This document shows positions 1-8,413 of a stretch of 64,000 nucleotides of DNA, piece after piece. The notes under the pieces were generated by a model that was not told the DNA's origin, did no database searches, and saw nothing but the letters and a program-made list of their open reading frames with translations. The stretch is from Actinomycetota bacterium (GTDB lineage Bacteria > Actinomycetota > Acidimicrobiia > IMCC26256 > PALSA-555), in the NCBI GenBank assembly GCA_016870355.1, contig VGBR01000013.1, positions 17,754 through 81,753 of the forward strand, written 5' to 3'. Positions within the stretch are counted from its first letter, which is position 1, and the number at the start of each line of letters is the position of its first letter. The translations under genes and the position numbers were made by a program.

Positions 1-66
1 TACGCGCTGTTGGCCGGCTTCGAGTTCTGCGAGCTCGACGCTTGGGAGACGCTCGCCCAGGCGTGA
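1..66 (+). CDS. C-terminal tail of an unidentified protein, cut by window edge
   Basis: Reading frame 1 is open from the first base to a TGA at 64-66 and encodes a 21-residue tail ending ELDAWETLAQA. The start and nearly all of the gene lie outside the window, so no family can be named. A short GC hairpin (CCCGG at 82-86 with CCGGG at 92-96) follows the stop and could be a weak terminator. That the frame is coding is an inference from its position and codon use only. Confidence 0.4.
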   Translation, partial: YALLAGFEFCELDAWETLAQA

Positions 67-170
67 GGCTCTGTGCTTCCACCCGGTCGAGCCGGGCAGC
101 AGCAGCCGCCGCGTAGAGGTCGTCGATCGCCACGGGCTCACCCCGACCCAGTGGCACTACCGTCATCAGC

Positions 171-959
171 GTGGGGACGGTGGCACTCGACCGCTCGGCG
201 GCGCTCGATGAGGTGACCGCTCGGCTCGATGCCGACGGGTACGCCATCGTCGAAGGCCTGATCCCGCACGACGAGGCGATCGCGATCGGCGTCGAGCTGC
301 GGCGATTGCTCGACGGCGTGCCCGAAGGTCGCAACTTCTTCGAGGGCTTCCACACCCGCCGGCTGTACGCGATCTACGGCAAGACCCGGATCCTCGACCC
401 GCTCACGCTGCACCCACTCGTGCTCGGCGCGGTGGAGCACGTGCTCGGTCCGCACTTCCAGCTGAGTGGGCCCACAGGGATCGAGATCGGGCCGGGGGAG
501 GTCGAGCAGATCCTTCACCGCGACGAAGACATCTATCCCGTGCCGCGACCACACCCGCAGCTGGTGATCAACGTGATGTGGGCGTTCGACGACTTCACGA
601 AGGCGAACGGGGCGACCCGGCTCGTGCCGGGAAGCCAGCACACCGTCGAGTCGCCGCCGCCTGACTCCGAGATGGTGTTCGCCGAGATGCCCGCGGGCTC
701 GGTGATGCTCTACGTCGGTTCGCTCTGGCACGGCGGTGGTGCGAATACCACCGATCACGCTCGGTTGGGCGCGGCCATCGAGTACGCGGCGGGCTGGCTG
801 CGCCAGCAGGAGAACCACATGCTCGTCGTGCCGCCCGATGTGCTGCGCACGTTACCGAAGCGGTTGCGTGAGCTGTTGGGTTGCAACATCTACCCACCGT
901 TCGTCGGCTACGTCGACGGCCGCCACCCCGACCGCGCGCTCGGCATCTGCGACGACTGA
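171..959 (+). CDS. Phytanoyl-CoA dioxygenase (PhyH) family protein
   Basis: A 262-residue Fe(II)/2-oxoglutarate-dependent dioxygenase of the PhyH superfamily, expected to hydroxylate a small lipid or secondary substrate in the cytoplasm. The metal-binding facial triad is visible as H116-x-D118 (in HRDED) and H187 (SLWHGGG), with R198 placed to hold 2-oxoglutarate. The GTG at 171 is 7 nt after a TACCGT hexamer (158-163), which fits a leaderless promoter; a second in-frame GTG lies at 180. The next gene, a broken alcohol dehydrogenase, starts 9 nt downstream, so the two were probably co-transcribed. Substrate unknown. Confidence 0.85.
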   Translation: MGTVALDRSAALDEVTARLDADGYAIVEGLIPHDEAIAIGVELRRLLDGVPEGRNFFEGFHTRRLYAIYGKTRILDPLTLHPLVLGAVEHVLGPHFQLSGPTGIEIGPGEVEQILHRDEDIYPVPRPHPQLVINVMWAFDDFTKANGATRLVPGSQHTVESPPPDSEMVFAEMPAGSVMLYVGSLWHGGGANTTDHARLGAAIEYAAGWLRQQENHMLVVPPDVLRTLPKRLRELLGCNIYPPFVGYVDGRHPDRALGICDD

Positions 960-968
960 CTGGGCGAC

Positions 969-1318
969 GTGAAAGCACTTCTGTTCCGCCACAGCATCCC
1001 GCGCGAGGCGTTCGGCTTCACCGTTGGTCGCCTGACGCGACGCGCGTACACTTCACCACTCGCGCCCACGATGGTGCGCGACGTGCCAGATCCGACGTTG
1101 CCGTCCGGCGACTGGGTGACGTGCGAGAGCGTACAGAGCGGACTCTGTGGATCCGACACCAAGCAGATCTTCATGCATGGCGCGCTCGACAACCCGCTGA
1201 CGGCACTGCTCTCGTTCCCACACGTGCTCGGACACGAAGTCGTCGCGCATCGCGGCGACACCCGTGAGCGCGTGGTGCTGAACCCGTGGTTGTCATGCGG
1301 GCCCCGCGGCATCGACCC
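969..1318 (+). pseudogene. Zinc-dependent alcohol dehydrogenase, N-terminal remnant interrupted by an IS
   Basis: From the GTG at 969, about 116 residues match the GroES-like domain of medium-chain zinc alcohol dehydrogenases. These include the catalytic-zinc Cys in LCGSD, the GHE motif (HVLGHEVVA) and the start of the structural-zinc region (NPWLSCGPRGID). The frame then runs into an IS481-type element and stops within it at 1379. Removing the IS in silico does not restore the gene: the sequence past 2298 gives four residues and a TAG. The Rossmann domain and the rest of the enzyme are therefore gone, and the protein should be non-functional. Confidence 0.85.
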
Positions 1319-2298
1319 TGTACAACTGATGATGGCCGGTTACGCCGGGATCTTGGATCGTTGTCGTAGTCGTTCGTAAGGGGTCTGTCCATCGAGGCCG
1401 CCGTGGGGTCGGTGGAAGTTGTAGAAGTTCTCCCGTTCTTCGAGCTTGGTGTTGAAGAGCTCGGTGTCGTCGATGACGACGCCGTCGAGCATTCGGTAGA
1501 ACTCCTCGGTGTCGATTCGGTGGGAACGCTCGACTTTGCCGTTGAGTCGGGGGGTGGCCGGCTTGATGTAGACGTGACCGATTCCGCGGTCCAGTACGTG
1601 CCAGTGGAAGCCGCCTTGGAACTTGGCACCGTTGTCGGTCTGGATGCACTCGACTCGAAACGGAAGCTTCTCGAGCACGTAATCGATGAACTGAATCGCG
1701 GTCTTCTGGTCGTTGCGGCTGTAGATGCGCAGCACCCGAATCCGGGTGCAGTCGTCGATCGCGGTGAACTGGTAGTGCTTCTTGCGCATGCCGGTGATCG
1801 GCTGAATGAACTTCACATCGACCTGCACCCGATGGCCGGGCAGCGGCTTCTCGTAGCGCTTCCAGCGGGTCTGGTGGCGCTTGTAGCGCTGTGAGGCGGG
1901 GAGTCGGTTCATCTCGAGCCGTTTGAGGATCCGCCACACCCCCGACGGACTGATCGTGACGTCGTGGTAGCGCCGCAGGTACATGGCGATCTTCTGCGAC
2001 CCGAAGTGGTAATGACGGCGCAAGTGGATGACCTTGCCGACGATCTCAGGCCGAGTCTCGTTCGGGATGTGATGCGGCCTCGATGACCCGTCGCGTAACC
2101 CGATCTCCCCGAGCTCCTCGTAGCGGCGTAACCACTTGTAGAAGCACTGCCGGGAGATGCCGTAATAACGGCAGGTCGCCGAGACGTTGCCCGTCACCTC
2201 CTCAGCGTGACGGAGCACCGCCAGGCGGTGCCGGATCCTTCGCTACTGTTCTCGATCGTCCATCAGGCATCACTCTCATATGGGACCCCAGATGTAAA
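1318..2298 (-). mobile_element. IS481-family insertion sequence, about 0.98 kb
   Basis: A single transposase gene lies between imperfect terminal repeats. The left end at 1319 reads TGTACAACTGATG; the right end, read inwards on the minus strand from 2298, reads TTTACATCTGGGG (9 of 13 matching). CGACC flanks both sides (1313-1317 and 2299-2303), which could be a 5-bp target duplication. However, the right flank is not the continuation of the alcohol dehydrogenase gene, so that duplication may be chance or an adjacent deletion may have followed. The ends are my estimate from the repeats. Confidence 0.75.
1340..2218 (-). CDS. IS481-family DDE transposase, with an amber codon near its original N-terminus
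   Basis: Residues 1-60 form a helix-turn-helix (CRYYGISRQCFYKWLRR), followed by an rve integrase core. The catalytic triad is D134 (VQVDVKF), D195 (QTDNGAKF) and E230 (LNGKVERSH), with D-E spacing 35, and the tail ends in NFHRPHGGL. The open frame begins with a GTG at 2218. In the same frame upstream, an ATG at 2263 encodes MDDREQ, then TAG at 2243-2245, then RRIRHRLAV running into the GTG. The sense of the continuation implies a point mutation that created the amber codon. The element may be inactive or depend on internal initiation or readthrough. Confidence 0.85.
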   Translation of the reverse strand: MLRHAEEVTGNVSATCRYYGISRQCFYKWLRRYEELGEIGLRDGSSRPHHIPNETRPEIVGKVIHLRRHYHFGSQKIAMYLRRYHDVTISPSGVWRILKRLEMNRLPASQRYKRHQTRWKRYEKPLPGHRVQVDVKFIQPITGMRKKHYQFTAIDDCTRIRVLRIYSRNDQKTAIQFIDYVLEKLPFRVECIQTDNGAKFQGGFHWHVLDRGIGHVYIKPATPRLNGKVERSHRIDTEEFYRMLDGVVIDDTELFNTKLEERENFYNFHRPHGGLDGQTPYERLRQRSKIPA

Positions 2299-2505
2299 CG
2301 ACCTCCGTCAGTCTTAGATCTCGCTCAGCGGAACTCATGGTGCAACGAAAGCACCGTCGTGTGACAGTCAGGCTGTGAGCCATCCAGGGTCTGCAGTGAT
2401 CGGGCCGGCGGCTGCTGCGACGACGACCAGGATCCGCCCGAGATACCCCCGTCCCACGACAGGGACCGTAGTGTCAGCCACCCGGATTTCTCAGGAGGAC
2501 CACAC

Positions 2506-2967
2506 ATGGCCGTCGGCGTCGGCGACACAGCACCCGACTTCACGTTGAAGGACCAGGAAGGCAACGACGTCACGCTTTCCAGCTTCAAGGGCAACAAGAA
2601 CGTCGTGCTGGTCTTCTATCCGTTCACGTTCACCGGCGTCTGCCACGGCGAGATGTGCGACATCCGTGACAACCCGAAGAGCTACATGAACGACGACACC
2701 CAGGTGCTCGCACTCTCGTGCGACACCCGCCACGCCCAGCGCGTGTGGGCCGAACAGGAAGGCTGGACCTTCCCTGTTCTCAGCGACTTCTGGCCGCACG
2801 GCGCCGTCGCCAAGGCGTATGGGATCTTCAACGAAGACCTCGGGTGCGCGATGCGCGGCACGTTCGTGATCGACAAGGACGGCAAGGTCGTCGACGCGTT
2901 CGAGTCCGGTGGCTTGGGTGAGGCGCGCGAAGCGTCGTCGTACGAGGCTGCGCTCGGGAAGCTCTAG
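2506..2967 (+). CDS. AhpE-like peroxiredoxin (AhpC/TSA family)
   Basis: A 153-residue cytoplasmic thiol peroxidase expected to reduce hydroperoxides or peroxynitrite. The peroxidatic motif P39-FTFTG-V-C46 is present, and WPHGAVAKAYGIFNE is the AhpE-like signature. Additional cysteines are visible at C51 (HGEMC), near residue 73 (ALSCDT) and in the DLGCAMRG loop. These could act as resolving residues, unlike the 1-Cys AhpE of Mycobacterium. Start choice is clear: CAGGAGG lies 7 nt upstream of ATG 2506. The gene stands alone between the IS and a convergent operon. Confidence 0.88.
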   Translation: MAVGVGDTAPDFTLKDQEGNDVTLSSFKGNKNVVLVFYPFTFTGVCHGEMCDIRDNPKSYMNDDTQVLALSCDTRHAQRVWAEQEGWTFPVLSDFWPHGAVAKAYGIFNEDLGCAMRGTFVIDKDGKVVDAFESGGLGEAREASSYEAALGKL

Positions 2968-2976
2968 CGCCCTCTT

Positions 2977-3756
2977 TCAGCGGAGGATCGCGACCGCGGC
3001 GAGGCGGTCGTCGGCACCTTTGTCGATCACTCCGACGCGGATGAAGTCACCGAGACGCTGCGCGGTCGCGCGCATCGGACCTTCGCGGATCGTCCGGAGG
3101 TAGCGCACCTCGAGCTCGGTCGGCACTGCGACGTTCGGGAGTGACAACGCGGCTTCCTCCGCGAGGAGGCTGACTGCACCGCCTTGCACGGTTTCGACCC
3201 AGTTGAGGATGCGCGGATGCCGTTCGGCGACGACGACGCCGGGCTCGACGACGGCGGCGCCGAGGATCTCGGTGATCGGGACTGTCGGCCCCGGGTTCTT
3301 GCGACGACGGATCGAACCCTCGGTCACCTGCGTCACGAACGAGTCGGCGACGTCTTGTGGACGCGGCGATGCGACGAACGTGCCGAGCACGATCGCGGCG
3401 ACCTCGGCGGAACCCTTCACGGTGAACTCGGTCTCGGTGAACGTGAGCACCCGGCCCGTCTTGAGGACGCGTCCGACCGCATGCACCGTCGCACCCGCCT
3501 GGATCTGCTGGCCGATGCGGGCGTCGAGATCGACGGACATGCACACACGCGGCAGCGTGCGCTCGGTCGCGAGCGATCCCGCGAGCGTGTCAGCCCACGC
3601 CGTGAGCACCGACGGTCGCACCACACCTGCTTCGGGGATGCACAGCTCCGGCACGGCACGCGCGTCGCCGACGAGCGTGTCGCCCTCGACCTCGACGGAG
3701 AGGCCGAGCTCGGACGTGAACCCGATCTCGCGTTCGCGCGGTGGCTGCCCACTCAT
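2977..3756 (-). CDS. Tandem double-hotdog thioesterase-like protein
   Basis: A 259-residue protein with two hotdog-like halves. The first (about 1-130) holds RPSVLTAWADTLAGSLA and the strand pair HAVGRVLKTGRVLTF. The second (about 165-259) holds NWVETVQGGAVSLLAE and VRYLRTIREGPMRA. The layout matches acyl-CoA thioesterase/MaoC-like PaaI relatives that hydrolyse or bind acyl-CoA. Its ATG shares ATGA with the stop of the upstream P450 gene (3753-3756), so translation is probably coupled. It is the last gene of the five-gene minus operon. The exact substrate cannot be read from the sequence. Confidence 0.7.
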   Translation of the reverse strand: MSGQPPREREIGFTSELGLSVEVEGDTLVGDARAVPELCIPEAGVVRPSVLTAWADTLAGSLATERTLPRVCMSVDLDARIGQQIQAGATVHAVGRVLKTGRVLTFTETEFTVKGSAEVAAIVLGTFVASPRPQDVADSFVTQVTEGSIRRRKNPGPTVPITEILGAAVVEPGVVVAERHPRILNWVETVQGGAVSLLAEEAALSLPNVAVPTELEVRYLRTIREGPMRATAQRLGDFIRVGVIDKGADDRLAAVAILR

Positions 3757-4937
3757 GCGTCGAAGACGACAGGGATTGACGGCGGGCTGCGGAACGCGAA
3801 ACCCTCGATCTCGGGTGGCGGCGCGTCGGGATCGAGTCGCAGATTGGGCAAACGCTCGAGCACAGCGTCGAGCCCGATGCGGAGCTCGAGGCGCGCAAGG
3901 TGCATGCCCAGGCACTGATGGCGGCCGGTCCCGAAGTAGAGGTGGTTCTCCGGCGGCCGGTCGAGATCCCACTCGTCGGCGCGCTCGTAATGCGACTCGT
4001 CGCGGTTCGCCGACGACGTCATCACCAAGAGCGCGGCGTTGTTCGGGATCGGACACCCCGAGATCTCGGTCTCGGTCGTGGTGTTGCGAGAGATGATCGT
4101 GACGGACGTCTCCCACCGGAGCGTCTCTTCGATCACGGCCGGGATGAGGCTGCGATCCGCCACGACGCGCGCCATCTGATCTGGATGCGTGAGCAACGCG
4201 ACCAAGCAGTTGCCCATCGCCCGGAACGTCGTCTCCGCGCCGGCGGGGATCAGCAGCCGGAAGAAGGAGAGGATGCGGTCGTCGGTGAGGCGCTTCCCGT
4301 CGATCTCGGCGGTGACCAGATCGCTCACCAGGTCGTCGCCGGGGTTGGCGCGCCGATCCTCGATGATCGGGAGCATGTAGGCGATGAGCGCGTCCGACGC
4401 GCCAGCAGCACGCTCCGGATCGACGGCGATGCCCGTGATGCCGTCGGCCCAGTCTTGGAACTGCTCGTAGTCGTGCACCGGCACACCAAGGATGCCGGCG
4501 ATCACCTGCACCGGAAACTGGTGCGTGATGTCGTGAACGAGATCCGCGCGCCCGAGCGGCGCGATGTCATCGAGCAGCGAATGGATTGACGGCGCAATGA
4601 GCTCCGTGCCCCAACGCTCGAGCGCGGAGGCGCGGAAGGCGCGCGCCACGAGGTCGCGGTGGTCGCGGTGCTCTTGGCCGTCCATTCCGATCATGGCTTC
4701 ACCCATGACCGGTCCCATCATCTCGTGATGGATGCTGCTGGAAAACGTGTCGGGGTCACGCAGCACGCGCTCGACGTCGTCGTGGCGCAGCACCATGAAC
4801 GTCTCGCGCTCCGTCTGGGGCGCGACGCCAACCGATTGCACCGGGGTCTGCGCGCGCAGCTGCTTCCACATCTCGTGCGGCTGGAGCATCAGGTGGTCGA
4901 TGCCACCCGTGTCGGAGTGGGTGTCGGTGTCGCTCAC
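3753..4937 (-). CDS. Cytochrome P450
   Basis: A 394-residue soluble bacterial P450 of about the usual length. The I-helix oxygen-activation motif is PAGAETT, the K-helix ExxR is EETLR, and the haem loop is FGTGRHQCLG with the thiolate ligand near C342. GTG start at 4937, one base after the DinB-family gene ends; its stop overlaps the thioesterase start. No ferredoxin or reductase gene lies next to it, so electron partners must come from elsewhere. Neighbours (thioesterase, hydrolase) suggest lipid or xenobiotic turnover, which is inference. Confidence 0.93.
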   Translation of the reverse strand: MSDTDTHSDTGGIDHLMLQPHEMWKQLRAQTPVQSVGVAPQTERETFMVLRHDDVERVLRDPDTFSSSIHHEMMGPVMGEAMIGMDGQEHRDHRDLVARAFRASALERWGTELIAPSIHSLLDDIAPLGRADLVHDITHQFPVQVIAGILGVPVHDYEQFQDWADGITGIAVDPERAAGASDALIAYMLPIIEDRRANPGDDLVSDLVTAEIDGKRLTDDRILSFFRLLIPAGAETTFRAMGNCLVALLTHPDQMARVVADRSLIPAVIEETLRWETSVTIISRNTTTETEISGCPIPNNAALLVMTSSANRDESHYERADEWDLDRPPENHLYFGTGRHQCLGMHLARLELRIGLDAVLERLPNLRLDPDAPPPEIEGFAFRSPPSIPVVFDA

Positions 4938-4938
4938 C

Positions 4939-5490
4939 TCAGTCTCCCGTCAGCCCGTCGATCTGCTCGCGCATGATGTCGAGATGGCCAGCGTGACGGG
5001 CGGTCTCTTCGATCATGTGGACCAGGATCCAGCGCAGCGCCACATGACCACGGATCTCGCTCGGTGTCTTCGACAGCGAGTCGAGCCCTGGTGCCGCGGC
5101 CGCGATCCGGCGTGAGTGCCCGCACGACTCCGCGTAGGACGCGAGCACGGAATCAACCGTATCGCCCGGCACGATCCGCATCGACTCCTCGACGGTGTCG
5201 ACGAGATCGACGGGCTCGTCGGCGAACCGCTCACGGAACCACGCGTCTTCGGCCCATGCCAGGTGCTTCACGATGCCGAGAGGACTCATGCCTGTGGCAG
5301 TCATGCCACGCGTCGCGTCGTCACGAGAAAGGCCGGTGACCTTGTTCACGCACACTTGCCGGTACCAGTCGAGGGTGCCGTCGAGCGTGGCGCGCTCGTT
5401 CAGTCTCACGCCGTAGGGATCGGGGCCTCGGCGCGTTCGACGGCGCTTGAGCTCGGCGACGATCGCCCGGATCTCGGACGGGATCGTCAT
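4939..5490 (-). CDS. DinB-superfamily protein (DUF664 / mycothiol-dependent type)
   Basis: A 183-residue four-helix DinB-like protein. The metal-ligand histidines sit in GIVKHLAWAEDAWF (helix 2) and in HMIEETARHAGHLDIMREQIDG near the C-terminus, the usual DUF664 signature. Relatives include mycothiol-dependent maleylpyruvate isomerases and other thiol transferases, so a mycothiol-using detoxification role is plausible but not shown. The ATG shares ATGA with the stop of the upstream hydrolase gene, and the P450 GTG follows after 1 nt. This places it inside a tightly coupled operon. Confidence 0.8.
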   Translation of the reverse strand: MTIPSEIRAIVAELKRRRTRRGPDPYGVRLNERATLDGTLDWYRQVCVNKVTGLSRDDATRGMTATGMSPLGIVKHLAWAEDAWFRERFADEPVDLVDTVEESMRIVPGDTVDSVLASYAESCGHSRRIAAAAPGLDSLSKTPSEIRGHVALRWILVHMIEETARHAGHLDIMREQIDGLTGD

Positions 5491-6371
5491 GCCGGAAGCG
5501 TCGGACGGATGTCCTGCTCGAGGAAGTCGACGACCGCGTTCGAGAACACGTCGTTCTGATCACCAGCCACCATATGCGCCGCGTCACCGACGTCGACGAG
5601 CTTGGCGCCAGGGATCGCGTCGAGGAACGCCTGTACGCCTTCCGCGGTGACGACGTCGCTCAGCAACCCGCGCACCAACAACGTCGGCACGTCCACGTTG
5701 CGGAGCGCGGCTTCGAACAGGCCCTGGAAGTCCTGGCCGGGCACCTCGCGACGACCGCGGTCGATGAACTTCGGGTCCCAGTGCCAGTACCAACGCCCGT
5801 CGTTGCGCTGGCGCAGCACCTTCATCAGGCCAGCCGGGTTGACGCGCCTCTCACGGTTCGGCGTGTACGACGCGATCGCGTCGGCGGCCTCCTCGAGCGT
5901 TGCGAAGCCGCCGAGGCCGGATTGCATGAAGTCGTGGATGCGGGCGAGGCCTTCGGGATTGCTCTTGTGCGTGATGTCGACGATCACGAGCCCGCTCGAT
6001 ACCACGCGGTCGCTCCCGCCCTCGGCGATGATCGCCGACACTCCGCCGAGCGATGCACCGACGATCACGGGTGGCTTGCCCAGCGCGTCGGCCACGGCGA
6101 TCGTGTCGGCCGCGTAGGCGGTGAACGAATAATCGCCGTTGAGTGCCCATTCGCTGTCGCCGTGGCCGCGCAGGTCCATCGACACGGCGCGCCACCCCTG
6201 CGAGGCGAGCACCGACGCTGTCTTGCCCCAAGCGTGGCGGGTCTGGCCGCCGCCGTGCATGAGGACGACCGGCCACGCGTCGGGATCGCCGTAGATGTCG
6301 GCCACGAGGTGAAGGCCGTTGAAGCCTTCGAAGCGGACGAGCTCTGACTCCATCCGGGCAGTCTGCTCCAT
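5487..6371 (-). CDS. Alpha/beta-fold hydrolase
   Basis: A 294-residue alpha/beta hydrolase. The oxyanion HGGGQ lies near residue 39, the nucleophile elbow is GASLGG with S107, and the catalytic His is H266 (GDAAHMVAG); the acid is probably in LLSDVV. The MDLRGHGDS signature is typical of the haloperoxidase/esterase branch. ATG 6371 overlaps the stop of the NYN gene as TGATG; a second in-frame ATG lies at 6353. It belongs to the five-gene minus operon with DinB, P450 and thioesterase. Substrate unknown. Confidence 0.85.
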   Translation of the reverse strand: MEQTARMESELVRFEGFNGLHLVADIYGDPDAWPVVLMHGGGQTRHAWGKTASVLASQGWRAVSMDLRGHGDSEWALNGDYSFTAYAADTIAVADALGKPPVIVGASLGGVSAIIAEGGSDRVVSSGLVIVDITHKSNPEGLARIHDFMQSGLGGFATLEEAADAIASYTPNRERRVNPAGLMKVLRQRNDGRWYWHWDPKFIDRGRREVPGQDFQGLFEAALRNVDVPTLLVRGLLSDVVTAEGVQAFLDAIPGAKLVDVGDAAHMVAGDQNDVFSNAVVDFLEQDIRPTLPA

Positions 6372-6769
6372 CAGCTCGACGACCGACCGAGACGACGCAA
6401 CAGGCTGCCCGCACCGGTGACCGATGCGCCCAAGGTTCGCACCCGTTCGGTCAGGGCGCGGTCCGACGTCACGACGTCGAGCTGCGTCGGGTCAGGCGCG
6501 GCTTCAACGATCTCGACGATGCGGTCGTCGGCTGCATCGCGGCCACCTCGGCGCGCGTACGCCACGTCGACGCCGTCGTGCGCTCCTTCGGGGACATCGG
6601 GCATCGGGCGACCGTCGAACACGACCGTGACCACCTCGTCGTTCTCTCGGGGCATCGCCTGGAGATCGGCAAGCAGACGGCGGGCCGCGCCCGCTCGGTC
6701 CTTCCACCAGCCGTCTGGTCGCGACCCGATCACGTTCATCGCATCGACGACGAGGTGGGGCATGCCCAT
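6371..6769 (-). CDS. NYN-domain (YacP/Rae1-like) ribonuclease
   Basis: A 132-residue single-domain PIN/NYN protein. The acidic residues expected at the metal site are visible: D9 in VVDAMNVIGSR, the FDGRPMPD strand, DAADDRIVE and VTSDRAL. The family includes Bacillus YacP/Rae1, an endonuclease acting on ribosome-associated mRNA, so RNA cleavage in the cytoplasm is the likely activity. It is the first gene of the five-gene operon and diverges from the rhomboid gene, 36 bp away. ATG 6769 and ATG 6763 are both possible starts. Confidence 0.82.
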   Translation of the reverse strand: MGMPHLVVDAMNVIGSRPDGWWKDRAGAARRLLADLQAMPRENDEVVTVVFDGRPMPDVPEGAHDGVDVAYARRGGRDAADDRIVEIVEAAPDPTQLDVVTSDRALTERVRTLGASVTGAGSLLRRLGRSSS

Positions 6770-6805
6770 TCAGCCTGGCATGTCGACAACTAGGTTCGAG
6801 ACGCG

Positions 6806-7543
6806 ATGGTCATCCCCGTCAAGGACTTCAACCCGACCCGCCGCCGGGCGTACGTCACGTTGCTCATCATCGCCATCAACGTCGGCGTGTACTTCTTGGT
6901 GCAGCCGCACGACGACGTCATCGAAGAGAACCTCTTCGCGTACGAGCACGCCGCGATCCCGTGCGAAGTCATCGAGGGCGAGCCCGCGGATGTCATCGAG
7001 CTCAGGAGCGACTGCGACGTCGAGAGCGAGGCGCCCCCGGCGTTCCCAGACAAGAACGTGTGGCTGTCGATCCTCTACGCGATGTTCTTGCACGGTTCGC
7101 TGCTGCACCTCGGCGGGAACATGTTGTTCCTCTGGATCTTCGGGAACAACGTCGAGGACTACCTCGGCAAGATCGGCTACGCGATCTTCTACTTGTTCGC
7201 GGGCGCGGTCGCGACGGGTGCGCACGTGCTGTACGAGCCGTCCTCCGTGGTGCCGGTCGTCGGTGCGTCGGGCGCGATCGCCGGGGTCATGGGGATGTAC
7301 CTCGTGCTGTGGCCCCGCGCCAAGATCCTGTCGCTCGTGCCGTTCCTCTTCTTCGTGCCGCTCCCGATACCGGCAGGTCTCTTGCTCCTGGTGTGGTTCG
7401 GGATGCAGTTCCTCACCGGTGACGACTCCGGCATCGCCTGGGTCGCGCACGTCGGCGGGTTCGTCGCGGGTGTCGGCGTCGGTTGGATGCTGAAGAAGGT
7501 CAAGCCACCACCGACGCGCGAGGAGATCGGGCAGCTCACCTGA
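6806..7543 (+). CDS. Rhomboid-family intramembrane serine protease
   Basis: A 245-residue integral membrane protein with about six hydrophobic segments. The first is residues 15-33 and is followed by a long acidic periplasmic loop (40-85). Family signatures are HLGGNMLFLWIFGNN, the catalytic S155 in GASGAIAG and H215 in AHVGGFVAG. It cleaves transmembrane substrates within the membrane; the substrate is unknown. ATG 6806 lies 9 nt after TAGGTT (6791-6796), consistent with a near-leaderless transcript. The gene is transcribed alone, divergent from the NYN-P450 operon. Confidence 0.92.
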   Translation: MVIPVKDFNPTRRRAYVTLLIIAINVGVYFLVQPHDDVIEENLFAYEHAAIPCEVIEGEPADVIELRSDCDVESEAPPAFPDKNVWLSILYAMFLHGSLLHLGGNMLFLWIFGNNVEDYLGKIGYAIFYLFAGAVATGAHVLYEPSSVVPVVGASGAIAGVMGMYLVLWPRAKILSLVPFLFFVPLPIPAGLLLLVWFGMQFLTGDDSGIAWVAHVGGFVAGVGVGWMLKKVKPPPTREEIGQLT

Positions 7544-7552
7544 CGGTCGGCG

Positions 7553-8359
7553 CTACTCGTCGGTGTACACGGGGGTGCGGCCTTCCTTCCAGGCCGCGAT
7601 CTTCTCCTCGAAGTTGTGCGTGGTGAGGCGCACGTAGAGCTGGGCGTGGCCTTCGTGGTTCATCTGCGCGTGCAGGCTGCCGGCGTCGAAGCTCGCCCAC
7701 AGCAGCTGCTTGGTGAGCTCGACGCCGACGTGGCTGAACCCGATGAGGCCGTCGGCCACGTCGTAGCAACGATCGAGGAGCTCGGCGTCGGGCACGACCC
7801 TCGAGACGAAGCCGATCCGTTCGGCCTCGGCCGCATCGACGTCGCGCCCGGTGAGGAGGATGTCGAACGCCCGGGCGAAGCCGATCTGACGTGGCAGCAG
7901 ATAGCTGATGCCGAGTTCCGTCGATGTGAGGCCGTTGTTGATGCCCGCCGCCCGGAAGTAGGCGCTCTCGGCCGCAAGCCGCAGGTCGCACGCGGATGCG
8001 AGGCAGAAGCCACCACCGATCGCCGCGCCGTTGACCGCGGCGATCACGGGTTGGTGCATGTCGCGGATGGCGAGGATCACGTCGTCGAGCACCTTGAGCG
8101 CGCGGCGAGCGATGCTCGTGCGCTTCAGCCCGTCGATGTTCGGGACCATGCCCGTGCCTTCGAGGTCGGCACCGGAGCAGAACCCGTGGCCAGCACCGGT
8201 GATCACGACGACCCGGCATGTGTTGTCGACGCTGATGTCACGAAGCGCGTCACGCAGCGGCACCATCACGTCGAACGCCATCGCGTTCATGCGTTCCGGC
8301 CGGTTGAGCGTCACGAGTGTGACGCCGGGCCTCGGTGTGTCGACTTGGATGAACGACAT
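7553..8359 (-). CDS. Enoyl-CoA hydratase/isomerase (crotonase) family protein
   Basis: A 268-residue crotonase-fold protein. The oxyanion-hole strands are GHGFCSGADLEG and NGAAIGGGFCLASACD. In classical enoyl-CoA hydratases two glutamates act; here the equivalent positions are not obvious, so isomerase or another crotonase activity is possible. ATG 8359 follows TAGTCT by 8 nt on the minus strand, a leaderless-type promoter. A second crotonase and an LLM oxidoreductase lie upstream on the same strand, suggesting a fatty-acid or aromatic degradation set. Confidence 0.85.
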   Translation of the reverse strand: MSFIQVDTPRPGVTLVTLNRPERMNAMAFDVMVPLRDALRDISVDNTCRVVVITGAGHGFCSGADLEGTGMVPNIDGLKRTSIARRALKVLDDVILAIRDMHQPVIAAVNGAAIGGGFCLASACDLRLAAESAYFRAAGINNGLTSTELGISYLLPRQIGFARAFDILLTGRDVDAAEAERIGFVSRVVPDAELLDRCYDVADGLIGFSHVGVELTKQLLWASFDAGSLHAQMNHEGHAQLYVRLTTHNFEEKIAAWKEGRTPVYTDE

Positions 8360-8413
8360 CGGGCCAGAGACTAGGTCGCGACGCTTGGGTAGCCGCCGGC
8401 CTCATGGAGCGCG

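Noticed and set aside
1313..2303. IS insertion leaving a restorable alcohol dehydrogenase gene
   Set aside because: Removing the element in silico gives a stop after four codons, so the downstream half is not present.
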